Of a stretch of 64,000 bases of DNA, positions 1 through 12,496 are shown in pieces; positions within the stretch are counted from its first letter, which is position 1; each line of letters starts with the position of its first letter. This DNA comes from Artocarpus heterophyllus. Its lineage: Eukaryota; Streptophyta; Magnoliopsida; Rosales; Moraceae. The notes beneath the pieces are model-generated. The model did not search any database. It was not told the origin of the DNA and was given only the letters and a program-made list of their open reading frames with translations. A program made the position numbers and the translations under genes. The stretch spans positions 62,001 through 126,000 of the forward strand of contig JAJQZP010000440.1 of the NCBI GenBank assembly GCA_025403435.1, read 5' to 3'.

Positions 1-3000
1 CGGCGAGTGAGCTTCGCCGACACCGAGATCACCTCCGTCCACATTTTCCGGCGCGACGAGGACTACGAGACGCCTCCCGAGTCCAACCCCAGCTCTGAAA
101 CCGCCGACGCCGAGTCGCAACCTGACAACGAGGTCTTTGGGTTTTTTGGAAACTTGGCCGGCGACATTGATGACAACGAAGACGATGAAGGAAGTGTCGA
201 TGGCAGGAAGTTGTTCCTCAGGCCGATGGGGTCGCCCTCTCCAGGGAGTAGTTACGCTGGTTCTGCCACCCCCAATAACGGCATGTTCACATTTTTCTTT
301 TTCTTTTGTTTTTTGTTTGGTTCTCTGGAAAATAAGAGATTTATGTCAACGAAACTTAAAGTTCTCGAAAATGAATTTCCGCGTTTAGGATTTTTTCAAT
401 TTAAAGTTTTGCTAATAGGACACTAGTGATTTGTGTTATTATTTATCTGGGTAAAACTTTGAGATCTACAAATTACATGCAATTTGAATGCTCTTTGTGT
501 GTGCGTGTGTGTTTTTAATAATGTTCTTTAGCACTCTTTCTGAAATGCAATCGAAAAAAAAAAAGGATTTATGTGAAGAAAACCGAAGTTGTGGAAGAAG
601 ATTTTTAGCCTTGAAATTCAAAGTTAAGCTCGTAAGATGCTTAGTATTTTTTTCCTCTCATTTACGGTTCTTTTTTTCGCTTTTAAAACCCATTTTTTTC
701 GCACCTAGTGGCATTTTTGTTAGAAATTTTCATTTTGTAAAGTTCGCAGTTAGGTTCTCACTTGAATGTTTGAGTTCTGATTGTCTTTGGAGAAAACACT
801 GAAGTATCTGTTTCTGGGCTGTCCCTTGGCAGAAGACAATTTCTTTGGTCATGTGTCGGCAAGTTTCATTAGACCTGGAAGATTATCCGACTCTGCTGGT
901 TCGGATGAAATTCATGAAGAGACTTTGGATACGACAGCATTTTCAATGCATTACCGCAGTCTTGCAAGATCGGATTCGGATGAACTCAAGACACCAACAG
1001 CAGTTCGCCTTGTTTTTGAAGAGAAGACAACAACCAAGGATCCTAATCCTACTGATTCAGGGAGTTTAATGGCATTAATGGAGCCTAAAAGGGTAAGTTC
1101 TCAATCTCCGTTTGCCCTTGAAGAGGGTAGAGGTGGTGAAGATTCAGATGAGGGCATGAGTATTGTGGATGAACACCCAAAGACGTATGATTATGGAACT
1201 CTATCACCTAGATTGGATGCCCTTTTGGAAGAAGGTAGCAAAGATCTGACCAAACTGGGGAGCGATCTGACCACAATGGGTTGATGGTTCATAGAAGTGG
1301 TAGAGATTTAGAATTGGTAAATCTTGATACTAATGAGAATCTTGCGGAGGTAGCTTCCCTTTCTTATAGTAAGTTGTCAGAGGCAAATGCCAGTTTCTGT
1401 GATCGGACTGGTTTTGATTTCTTGTCTAAGAGAAACACTGATCTAATCTCTGGTGCTTCCAGCTACCAAATACAGAGCCCTAAGCAATTACCAAGTGTAT
1501 GACTTTCTCCTTTGTTGGACACTTTTGCAGTAATGGTGTTGCCCAATTTATGTTTTCTCATCTATTTATTGTTTTAAATGCACGATAATCTTGAGATTTT
1601 CTTCGATGTTTACCTTATTGGACCTTTCTCATACTTATATAACATTATTATTAATTCTGAACACTTTAATATTGTTTTCGTTTTCCTATTAGACTTGATT
1701 CCCAAATACAATATCTTTTTACCTTCTTTAAACATTATTGGTAGGCTGCTTTGTTGCTTGCAGATATTCGAAGTCTCTTATGGAGAACAAAGGCATTGGT
1801 TTTTATGCTTTTTTTTGCAGGGAAGTAAGAGATTTGTTGAAGATGCCACAAATGAAGGCACAAGAAGAGAAAATTCTCTTGTGGTAGGAAGACATGATAC
1901 CAATCATCATTCTTACAGACAACATGGGTCTCAGTTGGAGGGGTCCCCAATATCATTGTCTGGCAGACGACAACAATCAATTTTGAATGCTCCTAATTCA
2001 TTGAGAATTTCAGGTATAGTGTCCCCCTCCTGTAAATCGATAGATCTCCAAAGCAATGAACGCAGGAAGCGTAATGAGAGTATTTTGTTAATTGAGAAAA
2101 GCGTTTCTCGTTCCAAAATTCCTGATACTCCATACTCTGGTTCTAGTATCAACCAAGGAACTGATAAATTGAAACAGAGATTGTCAAAGTACTCGTCTAT
2201 AAGTTCTCCCTTTGGTAGTGTTTTAGATGAAAATAGCAAAGAACTTGAATCTAAGTATGGATCTACTCCAATAGCTTGTTTGGCGGAACAGTTTTTTACT
2301 GCCGATTCAAAGAATGAACAACATATAAGTTTGGTTAGCTTAAAAATTGATCGAGTTGAACCCCCAAGAAACACTAGTAAGCTGGGTCAGAACAAAGAGA
2401 CCACAGGTCTTGCAAGAGATGGACAACCTCTGGATTCCATGTCGATGGATGTTCTTTCCAAGGATGGACCTAATAAAATAACATTAGGGTCTTTGCCTTT
2501 TGGGTTGGCATCATCAGTAACAAAGGTAATGCAGCAAGCCTTAATTTCAGAGGGTTCCTCGAAAAAGATTTTTATTTCTGGAACCAATTTGTTATTTGTA
2601 AATGATGAAGAAGTTGGCTTTCCTCATATGAACATTGACGCTGAAAGTTTGAGGTATTTCCAGTTGCCTGCGGATAAAGGCATCTTGAATTTGCAGTTAG
2701 AAAGCTCTGAGAACCTTCAAACTACACAAAATACACTGCTATCTAAATCTAGTGTCAGTGGAACTAGAGCCGAGGCAGCCTCTTTCAAGGTCTCAAACTT
2801 TCTTCAACTCATTTCCCCTTGCAATGAACATGCACACATATTGCACTTTGCATGTATATTTCACAGTGGCCAGCTTTCTTTGAGTTTGAGTGTCAAATAG
2901 TCCTTGGAAGTATTTACTTGTTAACTTCAACCGCACTTCTGCTGCAACAACGTCACCTCACTTTTACTTATTTATTTATTTGTTTATTTATTGCTTTTGC

Positions 3001-3862
3001 TGTTATCATTTTTTTAGAGTTTTTGTTATTGTATGTCTTTGTTCTTATACTTATCGATATTATTGCCATTGATGATTACTATTATCGATTGCTTCATTTG
3101 ATTGTTACTGTTACTTACATGGTAATGTCCTTTTTGGTCAAATGGGTAACTTAGAGTCCTTCCATGAAAGAGTCATTTCAGAGCCCCATCAGAAAAGTGC
3201 CAACACAAAGCCCTATGCAGGATACGCCTAGTCAGAAGGCTACATGGAAAGAACTGACTCAGATTCCCTTTAGGAAAAGTCCATTTGAGAGGATTCTACC
3301 AAGAAGTCCCCTCCGGAAAGAGTTAACTCCAAGATCCCTCATTAACATGCAAACTCAGAGCTCTCCTGTGAAAGAGCCAACTCAGATCTTCCTTAGGAAA
3401 GAGCCACTGCAAAGTCAAGGCATGAAAGAGCTTATTTTGGATCCCTCTGGGTATGAAGCAGCTCATAGTCCTTCCAGAAAAAAACCAACAGAGAGCCCTT
3501 CTAGGCTAGAATCATCTGGTGCAACACATGTTGGTAATATGCAATCCTTTCCTGGAAAAGGCATGAATTCTACGTGGTCGAATTCTGTTGGGCCTGGGAG
3601 TGACAATCTTCATCAAGGACATGTGGCACAGGGTCCTTTTTTCACGAAAGATGTAGAGATATCTTTCGAGCAGAAGAAACGAAGTATTGGAGTTGTTATT
3701 GAGGATGGAAAACATATGTACAAAACTGCCAGGATCCAGAATAGTTCAGAAGTTCATAAAAGTGCAAATTATGATTCTGAGCTCATGTATTCTCAGTCTA
3801 ATAAGGTTCTTAGTGAGACAGATAAAGTTGAAGGTGGCAGAACACGGCAGTACTGGCTCGAT
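1..3862 (+). CDS. KNL1: KNL1-like kinetochore scaffold protein, N-terminal exons (5' end outside window)
   Basis: KNL1 scaffolds the outer kinetochore (KMN network) and recruits PP1 and checkpoint proteins. Exons inferred from splice sites and consistent phase: 1-280, 833-1496, 1821-2789 and 3155-3862. The first codons read R-R-V-S-F, the PP1-docking RVSF motif, followed by an acidic stretch, so the true N-terminus lies to the left of the window. Exon 2 carries a D-T-T-A-F-S-M-H-Y-R-S block that I recognise from plant KNL1 proteins. Exon 4 is rich in Ser-Pro repeats of the type SPxRKxPTQ, which are possible kinase sites. Intron 1 is GC-AG (donor gcatgt at 281). Exon 2 changes reading frame near 1279-1281: the upstream frame ends in TGA at 1282, and the downstream frame resumes as L-M-V-H-R, as if one base were lost. 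That is either a real frameshift or an assembly error. Identification is from recognised motifs, not a search. Confidence 0.75.
281..832 (+). other. KNL1: GC-AG intron of KNL1
   Basis: The exon reads up to AAT AAC G at 280 and resumes with AA GAC AAT at 833 (after cccttggcag), which restores an open frame (N-E-D-N-F-F). No GT donor in phase lies at this edge; the donor is gcatgt. Rare GC-AG introns are known in plants. Confidence 0.6.
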
Positions 3863-3984
3863 GTAAGTGAAATATTTTCCATTTTGGGATTCAAATTGTA
3901 GACATAATCAGTTTCGTCAACAAAGTAGGCAAATCTTTTTCCTCAATTCCCTCCTTTTGATTTTAACTTGAGTTTCTCTTGCAG

Positions 3985-6900
3985 ACTTGGGTAGCATTTT
4001 CCAGGAATGCAGAACAGTTGCTTTCACCATCAATAAATAAGCTTAACCTCAAAGCTGTAAATTCCATTCTCTTACCTTTCCACCCACACACATGCGAATG
4101 TGCACGCGCAAAAGAATGGATTGGTATCGATTTAGTGTTTCTGCCATTATTCAAATTAGTTAATCACTGTTTTTCTTCGTCATTTCACAGATAGGCACGC
4201 TGGAAGATACTTTGATTCACTCGTTGAAGGTTAAGAAATATGAGATGCTTGCTTCTGAAATTAAGTCTCCGTTATACTGTATAGAAATTAGTTCTATTTT
4301 ATAAATTTATTTGCATAATTTTTTTTAGAATGCTTTGCTTTTCTAATTTCTTGTTTCTCCTTTAATGTTCTTTTTCCCCTCTTACAGAGTGTCTCTGACC
4401 GCTTCAGTGTCAGGCATAATGAAAGGTTTTATTCGTTGTTTATAGTTTTCTTGTGGATGCTTTATTATCCTTCTTATTGTTGCAACACTGATTCTGCCCA
4501 TTGACTTGGTAAGTCGATCTGTTGCAGGGTAGCTGAAACGAAATTGTTGCTTTATAAAATTGCATGTGACAAGGAGAAACTACAGCTGATGGGTGCAAAG
4601 AAACAGAAATTGCTGGTATTATCCTCTCTTACCCCCACCCCCCCACCCCCCCTCTCTCTCTCCTTTTCTTTTTCTGTCGGATACTGGGATAGTTCTTTTG
4701 CAAGTTTGATTATTGACATATGCTAAAAGTTTCTTACATACCCTTATCTTGCAAGCAGAAAAGGGTACAGTTTTCGAACTCCGGAATTCAGGAATGTGAA
4801 ATGTTGAAATTGAATTACGTCCAACAGTCTAAAAGTGGTAGAAGAGACACTCATCTTCAGTCATGTACAGTTAATCAGGAGGGTGAACATCAGGTATACC
4901 GTATAAGTACGAGCCAGTAGATAGTGAAGGCATTAGGTTTTGTCACTGTGTACATGTGGTTGCTTTTACAATGGTGCTTGCAAGTGTGCCACATTTTAAT
5001 TTCATTTAAAATTTCAGCCCAACATCCTGAACTGGGTGACTTTCCCCTGGGGATTTGGGTTGGGAAATTCGGCAATGAATCTTGCTGCTCGTTGTTACAA
5101 TGAAGTTTGCTTTATTAGTTGGAGGTCGTTTAAACTTCTTGGGTCCTATGACTATCTTCTTATTCAGAGGTGCCAAATTCATCTGTAATCTCTTTTTTAT
5201 GCTTGAATTAATTTGACGTGTAACTGGAAACATTACTAGTTGCTACCCTTATCTCTCTCTTGCAGGGAATGTTAAACTCCATTTCCCTTCACTGTTATTT
5301 ATCTTACAGTATTTGTTAATAGCTTATGGAATGGTTAAGGTACAAGATGAAAGGAAGATTTCACCTGAGTGACAATATATTCTGGTTTTTTTATTTGGTT
5401 GATTTTGGCTGCCGACTTTTGTTGGTAGAACCATACTCTGATCATATAGGAATGTGGCAAATAACATATGCCATTCAGAATACTGTTTATGTACTTTCTT
5501 ATTCTTAATCTGTGGATTTCCAGCTAGATGTGACATAGTCTTGCGCTGATAATCTCCTTGATTTTGGGTTGTAAAGTTCTCATTCATAAATCTTATATAA
5601 CAGGATGCAAGTGACACTCTGAGCACAATGAAGAAGGACGTTAAAGAGTTGGACACAAAAATAAATAGGTTGAGCAATTTCTTTCATAGTTATTGTAACT
5701 TGAAACTAGGAGACCCAGAGTGTGCTGACACTCTTTCACTAGTTTATGATAATCTGAAGAGAAGAAAATGTTCCAGGCTTTTACGTCAGGAGTTACAGGT
5801 CTTTCTGCTGTTTGCTGTACTATTTGTTGACACAGTAACTATGTATGTCTGAACTAGCTGAGAGCATTATCCTGTCTATATTTTGTCAGTTGTGGAATAT
5901 GCATGGTTTTGAGAATCAGAATGGCCTTTTCAGTCTTTTCCTCAAATATCAGGATTACTTCATCCAAAGGTTTTTTGCCTCATTTGATTGCTCTTCTAAA
6001 TCTAATTTTATAAGCATTGTTGACTCTGTTTTTTTGTCTGCATGGTTCTGTTAGATTTTACTTTGGGGATTTCATCTTGACGTTGGACAGGTTTACCCTA
6101 AATATTGAACCTCAATCAAGTATTCTTGTTGCGAATCAATTGAATGATATAAACATAGCGAAGGTAAAAGGCTAAGAAGTCATTTGTCTCATCTCCTATC
6201 TTATTGTTATTATTATTTTCACTTTTTCTTTGAAGAATTTGCTTGTCCTGTTAATTTGTTATCCTTAATATACTATGCAATCTCTTGTTCACTAGATGTT
6301 TCCAAACATGGATGTTCATGTTGCTTTTGCATTTGTGTTAACTGCTGAGGTCACTAAACCATTTGTTGACTCGAAATGTTTAGCACAAGAAACTCAAGTA
6401 AGTGTTCTATCTCTTCTGGGAGGCCTCTTCCCTTTTGTTTTCTCTTGTAATTATTATTAATAAGAGATCCAGTTTCTTTTCAAAAAAAAAAAAGTAAGCA
6501 TTTCATCTCTATATGGCATCTTTTTATTTGTTTTCTCAAAAAGTTAGTTAGCAAAAGCAAAATTGTGGAATAGCATTGTGAATTCGCAAAGTTTGAAGTG
6601 TATGACTCTATAACTACTTTTGGAGTTTTCTTTGATATATTGCTATATTTTGTATATAATAGGTTGCCCAATCTCTTCTACGTAATTTGCTAGACGTCAT
6701 TGAGGAGGTACAGATGGCTCAGATAGAGATTGGGAATTTGATTAAGGCAAACTTTCACTCTCCATCTGGTAACAATAATCTTTGTTACATTGCTCCCTCT
6801 TGGTTCTTTTCCATTTTTTTGTCTGTCATCTGCTTTGGGGCTTGGAATTTATGACCTCTGGTTACATAAATAATGTTCTTTTATAATCCTAATCAATAGT

Positions 6901-7450
6901 CAATAACCAGTTCCTGACTCCAGCCTTTCAAACCAATAAAGTCTGCAAAGGTTTTCCTTTTACCTCTATTAAATTGATGTCCTATTTTTCATGCAGTTCA
7001 AACTCAAAGTCGATCCTTTTTAGTTTTTAGGTATGCCCTTCCCAGGGTATTTAGAGACAATTGAAATTATTAGGTTAGTCATGCCAAAAAATGCTTTGAT
7101 ACTGGAGTCAGTATTGTTAAATTGATTACTGCTACTTACAATTGGTTACACGGGTTGTTAAATTGATTACTGCTACTTACAATTGGTTACACGGGTAATA
7201 TTTGGGAAAGGAAACAAAAAAAAAAAAGTATAGATTAGCGTTTAATGATCTATTTGATACTAACATAATTGTTATGCTCTTTGAGCAGTTAATCTTTACC
7301 AGATTGTACCGATGACAGTCTGTTATGGAGCAGTTTTAAAGGTCTATGTTCTTGGTTTGCAGGTCAGCAGCTTAATTTTCAGCTTTGTTTCATCGATTTT
7401 CATACTGGTATAAAGGTGACTTTGAACCTTGACGTCACGGGTTTGAATAG
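3985..7450 (+). pseudogene. KNL1: KNL1 C-terminal module, copy 1 (damaged)
   Basis: Exons read from splice sites: 3985-4056, 4191-4271, 4388-4425, 4528-4615, 4759-4893, 5604-5798, 5890-5969, 6055-6163, 6296-6397, 6663-6768, 6997-7030, 7303-7341 and 7368-7450. Apart from the lesions noted here, exon lengths keep phase. They encode a Lys/Glu-rich, probably coiled-coil segment followed by a C-terminal domain ending in G-I-K-V-T-L-N-L-D-V, typical of the plant KNL1 C-terminus. Lesions relative to copy 2: the donor after exon 6 is CG|TT where copy 2 has AG|GT (4270-4273); a 15-nt in-frame shortening in exon 9 (135 versus 150 nt); and one T missing in the exon at 7303-7341 (39 versus 40 nt), which brings a stop into frame. 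The next exon was not identified with confidence. A reading from about 7540 would run into a MITE. Confidence 0.7.
7114..7195 (+). repeat. 41-bp direct tandem duplication, unit 1 only
   Basis: Two adjacent copies of a 41-bp sequence beginning ttgttaaattgatt (7114 and 7155). The matching place in unit 2 (near 11949-11990) has a single copy, so the duplication arose after the segmental duplication. It lies in a KNL1 intron. Confidence 0.9.
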
Positions 7451-7590
7451 GTATTCTTTTTTCCTTTATCTTTTTTCTTACCTCATCATCTTTTTCCTCT
7501 CTTCCAAATCGATTGGTTGATTGATATTGTTTGCAGAACATTAAAACAGCCTGCTATGTTATACGGTTGTTTTGGTTTTGGGTTACTATG

Positions 7591-7708
7591 GGTCTGTTTG
7601 GTTCGAGTATTGAATAAAGTATTTGAATGAAGATTTAAATTTTTGTGAGAGAAAATACTGTAGCAACATTATTCAAACCGTGATTCGAATCACGAAACAA
7701 ACGGGCCC
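7591..7708. mobile_element. 118-bp MITE with 3-bp target duplication, in KNL1 copy 1
   Basis: The ends are imperfect inverted repeats (GGTCTGTTTGGTTCG and, reversed, GGGCCCGTTTGTTTCG). It is flanked by ATG at 7588-7590 and 7709-7711. The duplicated unit 2 has the empty site, with a single ATG between gttact and tttttcc near 12386. A second member of the family lies at 60791-60910. The short TSD and GGGCCCGTTTGG-type ends suggest a PIF/Harbinger-like MITE, but family assignment is tentative. Confidence 0.85.
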
Positions 7709-7822
7709 ATGTTTTTCTATGTTGTGTGTACTCTCATATTGCTTAACGAATACGTTTAGCAAAAAAGACAAAAATGTTGCTCGACGAATAGATTTATTTT
7801 ATTTTTTTGTTTAATTTTTAGG

Positions 7823-8730
7823 GTTAATTTTAGTTTTGGCCCTTAAACTTTGCAACTTGTCTCATTTTGACCCTTGAACTTTAAAACGTCGCAAATCATA
7901 CCCTTAAACTATTCAACTTGTCTTATTTTGATCTTTTTGTTACTAAATCTGTTAAACATTAACTATATTGAGCAAATAATTTCACTTTTGCCCTTTAAAC
8001 TATACAACTTGTCCCATTTTGACCTCTAACTTTTAAACTATATCAAATCTGAACTATGAAACTTGTCCTGTTATCGATTTAATTATAAAATGACAGTTGA
8101 GATTAAATCTTTTGTTATCGAATTTCACTCATTTTAGATCTACAACTGGGGAACTTAATAGACAAATGTACATTTTTGTTGACTTAAATTAATAAGAATT
8201 TTGAGTGTTTTTTTTTTTTTTTTGTGTGATTGTTGAGTCCAATTAAGTGAAGTATTCATTATTGTGTCGATTACGTAATTTTAACTCCAAAATTTAATCA
8301 TAAAGATGACAAATACATTGTACAGTGGTTTCTATGTATCGTTTTTGTTAGGTACTCATATATCTAAGTGTTTTTCTCTTATTTGTTTATAAATTTTTTA
8401 TTTTAATTCATTTTAAATCATATGATGGAGAAAATTTGATAAAACTTCTTGAGCAAAAAAAATAGTAAAACTTTTATCAACAAAATTATTAAAAAAGAAA
8501 AAAAATAACAAACTTATATAATAGATAAACAGAATTTAAATATTTGGACTTCAAAATATATGTTGAAAACATATAGAGCCAAAAAATGGTCATTTGTTTT
8601 AATCCATCAATATTTAACAGAGTGATGATAGAATTAAAATGGAACAAGTTTAGTAGTTTAGAAGTGTTATTTGTTATAGTTTAATTTTTAAGAGTCAAAA
8701 TGAGACAAGTTGCATAGTTTAGGGGCCAAA
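7823..8730. mobile_element. Truncated long-TIR (foldback-like) element, unit 1
   Basis: This non-coding AT-rich repeat begins with ggttaattttagttttggcc and contains the recurring phrase types ttgtctcattttgaccc and aaactttgca. It matches the element at 12497-13585 but stops at 8730, where the duplication junction cuts it off before its right inverted terminus. No transposase ORF was seen. Confidence 0.7.
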
Positions 8731-8848
8731 GTGAAATATTTTCCATTTTGGGATTCAAATTATAGACATAATCAGTTTCATCAACAAAGTAGGCAAATCT
8801 TTTTCCTCAATTCCTTCCTTTTGATTTTAACTTGAGTTTCTCTTGCAG

Positions 8849-9484
8849 ACTTGGGTAGCATTTTCCAGGAATGCAGAACAGTTGCTTTCACCATCAATAA
8901 ATAAGCTTAACCTCAAAGCTGTAAATTCCGTTCTCTTATCTTTCCACCCACACACATGCGAATGTGCACACACAAAAGAATGGTTTGGTATCGATTTAGT
9001 GTTTCTGCCATTATTCAAATTAGTTAATCACTGTTTTTCTTCATCATTTCACAGATAGGCACGCTGGAAGATACTTTGATTCACTCGTTGAAGGTTAAGA
9101 AATACGAGATGCTTGCTTCTGAAATTAAGTCTCAGGTATACTGTATAGAAATTAGTTCTATTTTATAAATTTATTTGCATAATTTTTTTTAGAATGCTTT
9201 GCTTTTCTACTTTCTTGTTTCTCCTTTAATGTTCTTTTTTCCCTTCTTACAGAGTGTCTCTGACCGCTTCAGTGTCAGGCATAATAAAAGGTTATATTCA
9301 TTGTTTATAGTTTTCTTGTGGATGCTTTATTATCCTTCTTATTGTTGCTACACTGATTCTGCCTATTGACTTGGTAATCGATCTGTTGCAGGGTAGCTGA
9401 AACGAAACTGTTGCTTTATAAAATTGCATGTGGCAAGGCGAAACTACAGCTGATGGGTGCAAAGAAACAGAAATTGCTGGTATT

Positions 9485-9522
<38 letters not shown>

Positions 9523-12251
9523 TTTCTTTTTTTGTCAAGTTTCATTATTTACATATTCTAAAATTTTCTTACATACCCTTATCTTGCAAGCAGAAAAGGG
9601 TACAGTTTTTGAACTCCAGAATTCAGGAATGTGAAATGTTGAAATTGAATTACGTCCAACAGTCTAAAAGTGGTAGAAGAGACACTCAACTTGATGACAT
9701 TCACCTTCAGTCATGTACAGTTAATCAGGAGGGTGAACATCAGGTATACCGTATACGTATGAGCCAGCAGATAGTGAAGGCATTAGGTTTTGTCACTGTG
9801 TACATGTGGTTGCTTTTACAATGGTGCTTGCAATTCTGCCACATTTTAATTTCATTTAAAATTTCAGCCCAACATCCTGAACTGGGTGACTTTCCCCTGG
9901 GGATTTGGGTTGGGAAATTCGGCAATGAATCTTGCTGCTTGTTGTTACAATGAAGTTTGCTTTATTACTTGGAGGTGGTTTAAACTTCTTGGGTCCTATG
10001 ACTATCTTCTTATTCAGAGGTGCCAAATTCATCTGTAATTTCTTTTTTATGCTTGAATTAATTTGACGTGTAACTGGAAACATTACTAGTTGCTACCCTT
10101 ATCTCTCTCTTGCAGGGAATGTTAAACTCCATTTCCCTTCACTACTATTTATCTTACAGTATTTGTTAATAGCTTATGGAATGGTTAAGGTACAAGATGA
10201 AAGGAAGATTTCACCTGAGTGACAATATATTCTGGTTTTTTTATTTGGTTGATTTTGGCTGCCGACTTTTGTTGGTAGAACCATACTCTGATCATATAGG
10301 AATGTGGCAAATAACATATGCCATTCAGAATACTATTTATGTACTTTCTTATTCTTAATCTGTGGATTTCCAGCTAGATGTGACATAGTCTTGCGCTGAT
10401 AATCTCCTTGATTTTGGGTCGTAAAGTTCTCATTCATAAATCTTGTATAACAGGATGCAAGTGACACTCTGAGCACAATGAAGAAGGACGTTAAAGAGTT
10501 GGACACAAAAATAAATAGGTTGAGCAATTTCTTTCAGAGTTATTGTAACTCGAAACTAGGAGACCCAAGCTGTGCTGACACTCTTTCACTAGTTTATGAT
10601 AATCTGAAGAGAAGAAAATGTTCCAGGCTTTTACGTCAGGAGTTGCAGGTCTTTCTGCTGTTTGCTGTACTATTTGTTGACACAGTAACTATGTATGTCT
10701 GAACTAGCTGACAGAATTATCCTGTCTATATTTTATCAGTTGTGGAATATTCATGGTTTTGAGAATCAGAATGGCCTTTTCAGTCTTTTCCTCAAATATC
10801 AGGATTACTTCATCCAAAGGTTTTTTGCCTCCTTTGATTGCTCTTCTAAATCTAATTTTATAAGCATTGTTGACTCTGTTTTTTGTCTGCATGGTTCTGT
10901 TAGATTTTACTTTTGGGATTTCATCTTGACGTTGGACAGGTTTACCCTAAATATTGAACCTCTATCAAGTATTCTTGTTGCGAATCAATTGAATGACATA
11001 AACATAGTGAAGGTAAAAGGCTAAGAAGTCATTTGTCTCATCTCCTATCTTATTGTTATTATTATTTTCACTTTTTCTTTGAAGAATTTGCTTGTCCTGT
11101 TAATTTGTTATCCTTAATATACTATGCAATCTCTTGTTCACTAGATGTTTCCAAACATGGATGTTCATGTTGCTTTTGCATTTGTGTTAAATGCTGAGGT
11201 CACTAAACCATTTGTTGACTCGAAATGTTTAGCACAAGAAACTCAAGTAAGTGTTCTATCTCTTCTGGGAGACCTCTTCCCTTTTGTTTTCTCTTGTAAT
11301 TATTATTAATAAGAGATCCAGTTTCTTTTCAAAAAAAAAAAAAGTAAGCATTTCATCTCTATATGGCATTTTTTATTTGTCTTCTCAAAAAGTTTGTTAG
11401 CAAAAGCAAAATTGTGGAATAGCATTGTGAATTCCCAAAGTTTGAAGTGTATGACTCCATAATTACTTTGGATTTTTCTTTGATATATTGCTATATTTTG
11501 TATATAATAGGTTACCCGATCTCTTTGCTAGACGTCATTGAGGAGGTACAGATGGCTCAGATAGAGATTGGGAATTTGATTGAGGCAAACTTTCACTCTC
11601 CATCTGGTAACAATAATCTTTGTTACATTGCTCCCTCTTGGTTCTTTTCCATTTTTTTGTCTGTCATCTGCTTTGGGGCCTGGAATTTATGACCTCTGGT
11701 TACATGAATGTTCTTTTATAATCCTAATCAATAGTCAATAACCAGTTCCTGACTCGAGCCTTCAAACCAATGAAGTCTGCAAAGGTTTTCCTTTTACCTC
11801 TATTAAATTGATGTCCTATTTTTCATGCAGTTCAAACTCAAAGTCGATCCTTTTTAGTTTTTAGGTATGCCCTTCCCAGGGTATTTAGAAACAATTGAAA
11901 TTATTAGGTTAGTCATGCCAAAAAATGCTTTGATACCGGAGTCAGTATTGTTAATTGATTACTGCTTCTTACAATTGGTTACATGGGTAATATTTGGGAA
12001 AGGAAGCAAAAAAAAAAAAAAAAAGAAGTATAGGTTAGCGTTTAATGATCTATTTGATAGTAACATAATTGTTATGCTCTTTAAGCAGTCGATCTTTACC
12101 AGATTTGTACCGATGACAGTCGGTTATGGAGAAGTTTTAAAGGTCTATGTTCTTGGTTTTCAGGTCAGCAGCTTAATTTGCAGCTTTGTTTCGTCGATTT
12201 TCACACTGGTATAAAGGTGACTTTGAACCTTGACGTCACGGGTTTGAATAG
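8849..12251 (+). pseudogene. KNL1: KNL1 C-terminal module, copy 2 (damaged)
   Basis: This is a tandem copy of the C-terminal exons: 8849-8920, 9055-9135, 9253-9290, 9392-9479, 9594-9743, 10454-10648, 10740-10819, 10904-11012, 11145-11246, 11511-11606, 11831-11864, 12103-12142 and 12169-12251. The splice donor lost in copy 1 is intact here (AG|GTATAC at 9134-9140), and the exon at 12103 keeps phase. However, the exon at 11511-11606 is 96 nt instead of 106: ten bases present in copy 1 are missing, and the frame runs into TAG (11526-11531 region). The module has no KNL1 N-terminal exons of its own; the only ones lie upstream of copy 1. No single transcript choice gives an intact protein unless exons are mixed between copies. 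Confidence 0.7.
9487..9521 (+). repeat. CT microsatellite in KNL1 copy 2 intron
   Basis: A run of about 16 CT dinucleotides. The equivalent position in copy 1 (4622-4665) is an interrupted C/CT-rich tract, so the tract has mutated in one copy or expanded in the other. Confidence 0.85.
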
Positions 12252-12496
12252 GTATTCTTTTTTCCCTTTTTTTTACCTCATCTTCTTTTTTCCTCTGGTC
12301 TAAATCGATTGGTTGATTGATATTGTTTGTAGAACATTAAAATAGCCTGCTATGTTATATGGTTGTTTTGGTTTTGGGTTACTATGTTTTTCCATATTGT
12401 GTGCACTCTCATGTTGCTTAACGAATACCTTTAGCAAAAAAGACAAAAATGTTGCTCGACGAATACGTTTATTTCATTTATTTGTTTAATTTTTTG

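Noticed and set aside
1578..1820. Extension of the third KNL1 exon upstream to an ATG at 1578
   Set aside because: The stretch is T-rich intron sequence ending in a clear acceptor (tttttttgcag at 1820). The previous exon joins in phase at 1496.
5030..5100. Extra KNL1 exon after ttaaaatttcag in copy 1 (and 9870-9950 in copy 2)
   Set aside because: The preceding exon (ending 4893) and the exon at 5604 already join in phase. The intervening reading adds nothing recognisable and is not needed.
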